Below are positions 1 through 5,055 of a stretch of DNA of 6,619 bases, piece after piece (the first letter of the stretch is position 1; each line of letters begins with the position of its first letter). The position numbers were made by a program, and so were the translations under genes. This DNA comes from Frankiaceae bacterium (GTDB taxonomy: Bacteria > Actinomycetota > Actinomycetes > Mycobacteriales > SCTD01), in contig JAJAYV010000448.1 of the NCBI GenBank assembly GCA_026786045.1, positions 1-6,619 of the forward strand, read 5' to 3'. Under the pieces are notes generated by a model. The model had not been told where the DNA came from, ran no database searches, and worked only from the letters and a program-made list of their open reading frames with translations.

Positions 1-2
1 AT

Positions 3-572
3 GGGGACGGCGAGTCCGACGGCGTCGTCACCCTCATGACCCTGCACGCCGCGAAGGGCCTGGAGTACCCGGTCGTCTTCCTCACCGGGCTCGAGGACGG
101 CGTCTTCCCACACCTGCGCACCCTCGGCGACGAGCGCGAGCTGCAGGAGGAGCGCCGGCTCGCCTACGTCGGCATCACCCGCGCGCGGGAGCGGCTGTAC
201 CTGTCGCGCGCCCACGTGCGCAGCGCCTGGGGCCAGACGTCGTACAACCCGCCGTCGCGCTTCCTCGACGAGGTGCCGGAGGGGCTGGTCGCCTGGCAGC
301 GCGGGGAGTCCTCCGTGGCCGCACCCGCTCCGGCGCTGTCGCGGGCTGCCGATCGCCTCGTGGGCACCGCCCGCGGCCGCACCGCGGGCCCCGGGCTCCG
401 CGCGATCCCGAACCTCGAGGTCGGCGACCGGGTCACCCACGACGCATTCGGGCTCGGCACGGTCACCGCCACCCGCGGCGCCGGTGACGCCAGCCAGGCC
501 GAGGTCGACTTCGGCGGCAGCACCGGCGCGAAGTGGCTGCTGCTGCGCTACGCCCCGCTCGAGAAGCTCTAG
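3..572 (+). CDS. pcrA: ATP-dependent DNA helicase PcrA/UvrD, C-terminal part (5' end outside window)
   Basis: This is the last 189 residues of a superfamily 1A helicase; the frame is open to the left edge, so no start is visible. Helicase motif V (TLHAAKGLEYPVVF, followed by GLEDGVFPH) lies at about residues 13-37 of the fragment. Motif VI (EERRLAYVGITRARERLYL), which carries the arginine that contacts ATP, lies at about 49-67. After a low-complexity linker, residues 137-189 (starting NLEVGDRVTHDAFGLGTV) form the Tudor-like C-terminal domain typical of PcrA. In Bacillus that domain is known to contact RNA polymerase. The family unwinds DNA 3' to 5' in nucleotide excision repair and in resolving transcription-replication conflicts in the cytoplasm. 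The C-terminus is intact and a hairpin terminator follows 6 bases after the stop. Assignment to PcrA rather than another UvrD paralogue (UvrD1 is the mycobacterial name) rests on the Tudor-like tail. Confidence 0.95.
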   Translation, partial: GDGESDGVVTLMTLHAAKGLEYPVVFLTGLEDGVFPHLRTLGDERELQEERRLAYVGITRARERLYLSRAHVRSAWGQTSYNPPSRFLDEVPEGLVAWQRGESSVAAPAPALSRAADRLVGTARGRTAGPGLRAIPNLEVGDRVTHDAFGLGTVTATRGAGDASQAEVDFGGSTGAKWLLLRYAPLEKL

Positions 573-578
573 CGTCCC

Positions 579-598
579 GGCCGCTGCCACCGGCGGCC
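579..598 (+). terminator. Hairpin terminator after pcrA
   Basis: The arms 579-586 (GGCCGCTG) and 591-598 (CGGCGGCC) form an 8-bp stem with one U.G wobble around a 4-nt loop, 6 bases after the pcrA stop codon. No T-run follows. Actinobacteria often use such U-poor hairpins, so this probably ends the pcrA transcript and insulates the sigma factor gene. Confidence 0.55.
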
Positions 599-641
599 TA
601 CCCTCGCTGTGCCTTGCCGCTGCAAAGTCGGCGGAGGACGG

Positions 642-668
642 TGTCAACCGCCAGGCCCCTCGGGCGTC
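642..668 (+). promoter_or_regulatory. Candidate ECF-type promoter of the sigma factor gene
   Basis: TGTCAAC (642-648) and CGTC (665-668) are separated by exactly 16 bases. An AAC-containing -35 element and a CGTC -10 element at this spacing are the usual form of ECF sigma-dependent promoters. Transcription would start near 674-676, leaving a 5' leader of about 27 nt before the ATG at 702. ECF sigma genes commonly activate their own promoter, so autoregulation is the likely reading. I found no second copy in the other intergenic regions of the window. Confidence 0.5.
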
Positions 669-701
669 TGAGCAGGTGAGACACAGGGGCGGGGGCGGCA
701 G

Positions 702-1229
702 ATGGACTTGCTGGAGCCGCGTGCCGTTCACCGGCGCAGCGGCCGCGACGAGGCGGTCGACGCGTTGTTCCGGCGCGAACATGCGCACCTGGTGGCGTAT
801 GCGCGGCTGCTCGTCGACGACGTCCAAACCGCCGAGGACGTCGTGCAGGAGGCCTTCGCCTCGCTGCACCGGCACTGGTCCGGTCTCGTGCACGAGGGTG
901 CGGCGCTGGGTTATCTGCGCACAGCAGTAGCCAACGGAGCCCGCAGCCAGCTGCGTCGCCGGCGCACAGTGCGGGCCTTCCGCGCCCCGCGCCCGGTCGA
1001 CGTCCCTTCGGCGGAGAGCGTCGTCGTGCGGCACGAGAACGAGCAGCGGCTGTGGGACGCGCTGGCCCACCTGCCGCTGCGACAGCGAGAGGTCGTGCTG
1101 CTGCGGTACTTCTTCGACCTGAGCGAGGCGCAGATCGCGGACGAGCTGGCGATCAGCCGCGGCTCGGTCAAGCAGCACGCCTCGCGCGCCATGGCGGCGC
1201 TCGGATCCCGGTTGGAGGTGGCTCGGTGA
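702..1229 (+). CDS. ECF-type RNA polymerase sigma factor (sigma-70 family, SigE-like)
   Basis: This 175-residue protein has only the two domains of ECF (group 4) sigma factors. Sigma region 2 spans about residues 18-88 and includes the hallmark AEDVVQEAF (44-52) and a basic region 2.4 (YLRTAVANGARSQLRRRR). Sigma region 4 spans about 112-172, with LPLRQREVVLLRYFFDLSEAQIADEL followed by the recognition helix ISRGSVKQHASRAMAAL. There is no C-terminal extension. It should direct RNA polymerase to a small stress or envelope regulon. The ATG at 702 was chosen because the sigma-2 domain begins soon after it. The ribosome-binding site is poor (only a G-rich run before the ATG). The last codons overlap the next gene by 4 bases (GTGA), so the two are translationally coupled, as expected for a sigma factor and its controlling partner. 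An ECF-like promoter lies 34 bases upstream of the start. The exact ECF group is not determined. Confidence 0.93.
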   Translation: MDLLEPRAVHRRSGRDEAVDALFRREHAHLVAYARLLVDDVQTAEDVVQEAFASLHRHWSGLVHEGAALGYLRTAVANGARSQLRRRRTVRAFRAPRPVDVPSAESVVVRHENEQRLWDALAHLPLRQREVVLLRYFFDLSEAQIADELAISRGSVKQHASRAMAALGSRLEVAR

Positions 1230-2404
1230 GCACGACGAACCGACCGGTTGACCCGACCGAGGCCCTGCGGGCCGCCCTCGCCCACCACCTGGAGCAGACC
1301 ATGGCCCTCACCGACACCGAGCGTGAGCTCGCGCGCTTCCACGACACCGTTCGTCGCCGGCGGCCCGTGGCCCGGCTCGTCGCTGCCGCGGCGGCAGTGA
1401 CGCTGGTCGCCGCTGGGGCCGCGTGGGGGCTCCTCGGCGTGGACCGCAATGTGACCCTGCCGGGCCAGGTGGCCGTACCCACACCGAGCACGGCCGTCGA
1501 GCTGGGGCCCGTTGCCGAGGTCGCGCTACCGAGCGGCACGGTCGGCGTCGGGATGGCACAGGCGGGCGGGTCGCTCTGGGTGCTCACCGCCGCGGGCGAC
1601 CTGCTCGAGGTGGATCCGCGCGCGAACAGGGTCGTCCGCCAGATCACGCCCGGGGGTGGGGTCACCGGTGAGATCGTCGCCGTCGGCGACGACCTGTGGG
1701 TCGGTGCTGACCGCAACGGATCCCGGGGATACGCCCGCATCCCCGCAGGTGCCAGCGCAGCGGACGCGTTCCTCGCGACCGGGGCAGGCCCCCGGCAAGG
1801 CGGGCTGCCCGGCCATCCACTGGCCTTCGGGCCAGCGGGTCTGTGGGGCACAGCCGACGACGGCCGCGCGCTCGTCCGCATGGACCCCCGGTCTGGCAAG
1901 GAGCTGAGTCGCAGCCCGCTGCCGTTCGCCGCCGTCAGTGTCGAGGTGGGCGATGACGTGGTCTGGGCCGGCGCGGCCGACGGGAGCACCGCAGTGCTGA
2001 CCACCGCGACGGGCACCGTTGGCGACGGCCCGCCCCTGAAGGTCGGACCCATCGGACCGGTCGGGCTCATCGGGCGGTCGGCCTGGATCATCGATGCTGA
2101 CTCAGCGGCGCTCGTGCGCGCAGAGACCAGCTGTGGCTGCCCGATCACCACGCAAGACCTGCCCGACGGCGTCCCGTCCCCGCCTGACGCGGCCGGAGAG
2201 GTCTTCGGGACCGACCGGCAGGTGCACGCCCTCTACCGCACGACGTCCGGCTGGCAGCTCGTCCGCGTCGACGACATCAGCGCAGCGCCCTCGAGCCGCA
2301 CCTCACTCGGGGAGCTCGTGTCGAAGCCGCTGGTCGTGCTCGCCTTCGATGACGTGTGGGTTCTGCGTCCCGACGGCTCGACCCTGGAACGCGTTCGCAC
2401 CTGA
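1226..2404 (+). CDS. Single-pass membrane protein with propeller-like outer domain; probable anti-sigma factor/sensor
   Basis: The protein has 392 residues and starts at GTG 1226, inside the sigma gene's stop codon. A GGAGG lies 7 bases upstream (1214-1218), which supports this start over an earlier in-frame ATG lying within the sigma gene. Residues 1-50 are cytoplasmic-type, helical-looking and end in RRRR. Residues 50-72 form one Ala/Val/Leu-rich membrane helix. The remaining 320 residues are predicted to lie outside. They carry seven repeats centred on an aromatic residue: W118, W158, W207, W247, W287, F327 and W378. Five carry a G or D two or three residues before the aromatic. Spacings are 40, 49, 40, 40, 40 and 51, which suggests a seven-bladed beta-propeller. 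No zinc anti-sigma motif (HxxxCxxC) is present. The only cysteines are C303 and C305, in a CGC motif. Coupling to the sigma gene implies it holds the sigma factor inactive until an outside signal is sensed. That role is inferred, since the short N-terminus has no motif I can name. Confidence 0.8.
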   Translation: MSTTNRPVDPTEALRAALAHHLEQTMALTDTERELARFHDTVRRRRPVARLVAAAAAVTLVAAGAAWGLLGVDRNVTLPGQVAVPTPSTAVELGPVAEVALPSGTVGVGMAQAGGSLWVLTAAGDLLEVDPRANRVVRQITPGGGVTGEIVAVGDDLWVGADRNGSRGYARIPAGASAADAFLATGAGPRQGGLPGHPLAFGPAGLWGTADDGRALVRMDPRSGKELSRSPLPFAAVSVEVGDDVVWAGAADGSTAVLTTATGTVGDGPPLKVGPIGPVGLIGRSAWIIDADSAALVRAETSCGCPITTQDLPDGVPSPPDAAGEVFGTDRQVHALYRTTSGWQLVRVDDISAAPSSRTSLGELVSKPLVVLAFDDVWVLRPDGSTLERVRT

Positions 2405-2416
2405 GCGCGCACTCCC

Positions 2417-2439
2417 GCAGGACCGGAGGGCGGTCCCGC
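2417..2439 (+). terminator. Hairpin between the membrane-protein gene and the esterase gene
   Basis: GGACCG (2420-2425) and CGGTCC (2431-2436) form a perfect 6-bp stem around a 5-nt loop. It extends past one A/C mismatch by two more pairs (2417-2418 with 2438-2439). It begins 12 bases after the stop codon. No T-run follows, so it could be a terminator, a partial terminator that lowers esterase expression, or a processing site within one transcript. Confidence 0.35.
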
Positions 2440-2463
2440 CCGCCGGCGACGTAGCGCGACGCC

Positions 2464-2487
2464 GCGGCTGCAAGCCGCTGAACGGAG
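2464..2487 (+). promoter_or_regulatory. Hairpin plus ribosome-binding site before the esterase
   Basis: GCGGCT (2464-2469) and AGCCGC (2473-2478) form a perfect 6-bp stem with a 3-nt loop. It ends 5 bases before the Shine-Dalgarno GGAG (2484-2487), which sits 5 bases before the ATG at 2493. The hairpin leaves the ribosome-binding site free, so it may stabilise the mRNA 5' end rather than block translation. I see no convincing promoter between 2405 and 2492. Confidence 0.3.
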
Positions 2488-2492
2488 TACCC

Positions 2493-4067
2493 ATGAAGCG
2501 ACGTGGCATGACGGCCCTGGGCGCGGTCGTCCTGGCAGCCAGCGTGGCCCTCACCGCACCTGCGGCCGCGAGTGCGGCGGACGGGCAGCACGGCGGCCCG
2601 GTCGTTGTCACGACCGAGGGCCCGGTCCGCGGAAGCACGACAGGCGCCACCGTCACCTTCCGCGGTCTTCGCTACGCAGCACCGCCCGTCGGCGAGCTTC
2701 GTTGGCGGGCACCTGCTCCGGCGGATCGTCGAAAGGGCGGCGTACTCGATGCGAGCACCTCAGGACCGGCGTGCCCGCAGAACGGCTCCCCGTTCGGTCA
2801 GGCGAGCTCGACCGAGGACTGCCTGTTCCTCGACGTCCACGCGCCCACTGGTGCCAAGCGGCCGGCCGGGCTGCCCGTGATGGTCTACTTCCACCCCGGT
2901 GGACTGCTCACCGGACGGGGCAACGCGCTCGACCCGGCACCGCTGGTGCGCAACGGCGTCCTGGTGGTCACGGTCAACTACCGGCTTGGCGCCCTGGGCT
3001 TCCTGGCCCACCCAGGGCTGTCCGCCGAAGCCGACGGCTCCTCGGGCAACTTCGGCCTCATGGACCAGCAGGCGGCGCTGCGTTGGGTGCAGCGCAACAT
3101 CCGTGGCTTCGGCGGTGACCCGGCCAATGTCACGATCTTCGGTGAGTCCGCCGGCGGCCAGTCGGTGATCTACCAGATGGTGTCTCCTGCGGCAGCCGGC
3201 TTGTTCAGCCGGGCGATCGCTCAGAGCGGCGCCGACATCGACGTCCAGCACCAGGTCAGCCAGCTGACGGCGAACGCCGCAGGCACCGCCTTCGCCGAAG
3301 CTGCCGGCTGCCCGAACCAGAGCGCGGCCTGCCTGCGAGCGCTGCCCGTTGCAGCCCTGCTCGCCAAGCAGCGCACCGACTTCTACAACCCGAACCTCGA
3401 CGGCCGGGTGCTGCCGCAGTCCGTCTCGTCAGCCCTCACCTCCGGTGAGGTCCACCGCGTCCCCTTCATCAACGGGTCCAACGCTGATGAGTTCCGGCTG
3501 TTCATCGGGCTCATCGAGCTGGCCGGCTACCCGATCACGGACGACGCCTACGAAGCCGGTATCCAAGCGGTGCTCAGCGTCGACGGGGCGACGGCCGCCT
3601 ACCTCGCTGGCGTCTACCCGCTGTCCGAGCACGGCAGCGCGAGCGAGGCCGTTGCCGCCATCGGCACCGATGCGGTGTTCTCCTGCAGCACCCGCCAGAT
3701 CACCGAGCTGGCGTCCCGCTGGATGCCGACCTACGCGTACGAGTTCGCCGACCGGACCGCGCCGCCGTTCCTGCCACCGCTGAGCTTCCCGCAGGGCGCC
3801 TACCACGGATCTGAGAACCCGTACCTGTTCGCCGTCCCGGGGATGCCCGACCTCCTCAACGCCGCGCAGCAAGGCCTGGCCACGACGATGCAGCGGTACT
3901 GGACCAGCTTCGCCACCACCGCAGTCCCGGAGGGTCGCGGCGACGTGCCGTCCTGGCCGCGGTACGACGAGGCCGAGCTCCTGCAGCGCCTCGCCCTTCC
4001 GGCGCCCACCACGACGAGTGATTTCGCCGACGCGCACCACTGCGACCTGTGGACGCCAGCAAGCTGA
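2493..4067 (+). CDS. Secreted type-B carboxylesterase
   Basis: The protein has 524 residues, about the usual family length. It hydrolyses carboxylic esters outside the cell; the natural substrate is unknown. The start at ATG 2493 gives a classic signal peptide (MKRRG, hydrophobic core 7-22, probable cleavage at ASA|A after residue 28) with GGAG 5 bases upstream. Family marks appear in order: EDCLFLDV (108-115), the oxyanion-hole segment HPGG (134-137), and the nucleophile elbow FGESAGG with Ser219. They continue with the acid Glu333 in GSNADEF and the base His438 in AYHGSENPYLF. Six cysteines (94, 110, 273, 280, 398, 517) probably form three disulfides, fitting an exported enzyme. Pro135 replaces the first Gly of the usual HGGG, though the two glycines expected to donate oxyanion hydrogen bonds remain. 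The gene lies 88 bases after the sigma/membrane-protein pair on the same strand and may be its target or operon member. Para-nitrobenzyl-esterase-like enzymes are the nearest general family. Confidence 0.92.
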   Translation: MKRRGMTALGAVVLAASVALTAPAAASAADGQHGGPVVVTTEGPVRGSTTGATVTFRGLRYAAPPVGELRWRAPAPADRRKGGVLDASTSGPACPQNGSPFGQASSTEDCLFLDVHAPTGAKRPAGLPVMVYFHPGGLLTGRGNALDPAPLVRNGVLVVTVNYRLGALGFLAHPGLSAEADGSSGNFGLMDQQAALRWVQRNIRGFGGDPANVTIFGESAGGQSVIYQMVSPAAAGLFSRAIAQSGADIDVQHQVSQLTANAAGTAFAEAAGCPNQSAACLRALPVAALLAKQRTDFYNPNLDGRVLPQSVSSALTSGEVHRVPFINGSNADEFRLFIGLIELAGYPITDDAYEAGIQAVLSVDGATAAYLAGVYPLSEHGSASEAVAAIGTDAVFSCSTRQITELASRWMPTYAYEFADRTAPPFLPPLSFPQGAYHGSENPYLFAVPGMPDLLNAAQQGLATTMQRYWTSFATTAVPEGRGDVPSWPRYDEAELLQRLALPAPTTTSDFADAHHCDLWTPAS

Positions 4068-4069
4068 CA

Positions 4070-4096
4070 TCCGCGAGCCGGCCGCTGGCTCGCGGA
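4070..4096. terminator. Strong terminator between convergent genes
   Basis: TCCGCGAGCC (4070-4079) and GGCTCGCGGA (4087-4096) form a perfect 10-bp stem with a 7-nt loop, extendable inward by one G.U pair. It begins 2 bases after the esterase stop and 30 bases past the stop of the opposing M23 gene. Being symmetric, it can act on both strands. There is no T-run on either side, as is common for actinobacterial terminators. It fills most of the 58-base gap between the two genes. Confidence 0.75.
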
Positions 4097-4125
4097 CGTG
4101 ACGGTCACCGAGCGGAGCGCGCGAG

Positions 4126-4863
4126 CTAGATGTCGACGCCGCGCTTGCGCAGCCAGGTGAGCGGGTTGACCGGCGTGCCGTCGATCCGGACCTCGAAGTG
4201 CAGGTGCGGGCCGGTCGACTGCCCGGTGTTGCCCTCCTTGCCGATCTGCTCGCCGGCAGCGACGCGCTGCCCTGAGCTGACCAGCAGGCGCGACATGTGG
4301 CCGTAGACCGTGACGGTGCCGTCGCCGTGCACGATGCGGACGGCGCGGCCGTAGCCGCCCTCCGACCCGGCGCTCTTCACGGTGCCGGCCGCGGTCGCGT
4401 AGATCGGGGCGCCGACGCCGGCGGCGATGTCGATGCCGGCGTGCAGGCGGCCCCAGCGACGGCCGTACTGGGAGGTGAGGCGGCCGGTGCCCGGACGGAC
4501 GTAGGTCGCCCCGGATCCCGCGGCGGCCTCGGCGTCCCGGTCGCGGGAGGCCCGCTCGGGGGCCGGCGGTGGGGGCGGCGGGGTGTTGGCGACGGCCAGC
4601 CCCTGCGCCAGGGCAGTACCGAGCGCGATGTTGACCTGCTGGTCGACGGGCACCACGGGCTCGGCGGCCGGCAGCTCGACCGGCTGCAGGGCAGCGGCGG
4701 CGGTCACGCGCGGCGGGACCTCCACCGCCGAGGCCGGCAGAGCGGCCATCCCGGCGAAGGCGGTCCCGGCGGCGGCGAGCAGGACCCCGGGCAGCAGCGC
4801 ACCGCGGGTGCGGGAAGGGTCCTTCGGGGCGGCATGGCGTGGCCGAGACTGCTGCGCAGGCAC
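4126..4863 (-). CDS. Exported M23-family (LytM-type) peptidoglycan endopeptidase
   Basis: The protein has 245 residues. It starts with a basic N-region (1-20), a hydrophobic stretch (21-42) and a likely cleavage site ASA|V after residue 46. An Ala/Pro-rich linker with six prolines (95-100) follows, then the M23 domain at about 119-237. All active-site residues are present: zinc ligands His141 and Asp145 (HAGID) and His222 (the second His of HLHFE), plus catalytic His189 (YGHM) and His220. It is therefore predicted to be an active zinc endopeptidase that cuts peptide cross-links in the cell wall, not a degenerate activator like EnvC. No LysM or other wall-binding domain is seen. The start is GTG 4863, with GGAG (4876-4873) 9 bases upstream. 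The Shine-Dalgarno lies in a predicted helix (see the leader entry). A weak promoter and an MtrA-like repeat lie further upstream, fitting the known control of such hydrolases by MtrAB in other actinobacteria. Confidence 0.93.
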   Translation of the reverse strand: MPAQQSRPRHAAPKDPSRTRGALLPGVLLAAAGTAFAGMAALPASAVEVPPRVTAAAALQPVELPAAEPVVPVDQQVNIALGTALAQGLAVANTPPPPPPAPERASRDRDAEAAAGSGATYVRPGTGRLTSQYGRRWGRLHAGIDIAAGVGAPIYATAAGTVKSAGSEGGYGRAVRIVHGDGTVTVYGHMSRLLVSSGQRVAAGEQIGKEGNTGQSTGPHLHFEVRIDGTPVNPLTWLRKRGVDI

Positions 4864-4973
4864 GTGGTCAGGCTCCGTCGTCGGGGTCAGGTCAGCCCAG
4901 TCCGGTCCCCTTGCGGGGCCCGCGGCTCGAGCCTGACCCGCCCCGTGGAGGGGACTTGGAGGCGGGTCGTTAC
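4864..4973 (-). promoter_or_regulatory. Structured 5' leader of the M23 gene with competing helices
   Basis: Read on the - strand, the predicted leader of about 110 nt holds two strong, partly exclusive helices. Helix A pairs GACCCGCCTC (4968-4959) with GGGGCGGGTC (4944-4935), 10 bp with one U.G wobble. Helix B pairs GGTCAGGCTC (4938-4929) with GAGCCTGACC (4875-4866), 10 perfect bp, ending 2 nt before the GTG start and burying GAG of the Shine-Dalgarno GGAG. The two share the four bases 4938-4935. Inside helix B lies CCCC-GCAA-GGGG (4918-4907), a stem with a GNRA-type loop. The layout resembles a translational switch: helix A forms first and may keep the ribosome-binding site open. I do not recognise a known riboswitch; the conserved core of the c-di-AMP (ydaO) class, common before actinobacterial wall hydrolases, is absent. 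Function is inferred from pairing only. Confidence 0.4.
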
Positions 4974-4984
4974 CGCGACGTTAT
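4969..4984. promoter_or_regulatory. MtrA-like direct repeat upstream of the M23 gene
   Basis: On the + strand GTTAC (4969-4973) and GTTAT (4980-4984) are separated by 6 bases, so the - strand reads ATAAC-N6-GTAAC. Published actinobacterial MtrA sites are direct repeats of GTAAC-like half-sites with about this period. MtrA is known to control M23 peptidase genes, for example mepA in Corynebacterium. The repeat overlaps the predicted -10 element, which would fit repression. The match is short and was judged by eye. Confidence 0.4.
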
Positions 4985-5007
4985 CCATCGTCATGGCTTC
5001 GAGGCAA
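4980..5007 (-). promoter_or_regulatory. Candidate housekeeping-type promoter of the M23 gene
   Basis: On the - strand TTGCCT (5007-5002) and GATAAC (4985-4980) are separated by 16 bases, matching the -35 and -10 consensus at four of six positions each. Transcription would start near 4973, just before the first leader helix. Lipase read-through is an alternative source of M23 transcripts, since no terminator is clear in the 192-base gap between the two genes. Confidence 0.35.
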
Positions 5008-5055
5008 ATCCCGGTGGTACCCGCTGTGAACATCACGTCACCTGGAAAGACCGGA

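Noticed and set aside
1168..2151. Long open frame on the - strand opposite the membrane-protein gene
   Set aside because: It is a composition shadow of a GC-rich gene; the translation is Arg/Ser/Pro-rich with no domain, while the + strand gene has a ribosome-binding site, a membrane helix and regular repeats.
2386..2409. GGAAC at 2386-2390 as an ECF -35 element for the esterase
   Set aside because: No CGTC or GTT-like -10 occurs at the right spacing; the GAACGCGTTC palindrome there (2387-2396) lies inside the coding end and is probably chance.
4864..4985. c-di-AMP (ydaO-type) riboswitch before the M23 gene
   Set aside because: This class is common before actinobacterial wall hydrolases, but its conserved GGGTGAATC-like and CCGAATCCG-like segments are not found in this leader.
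5026..5036. GTGA-ACA-TCAC inverted repeat as a CRP-type site
   Set aside because: CRP-family sites need a 6-base spacer between TGTGA and TCACA; here the spacer is 3 bases.
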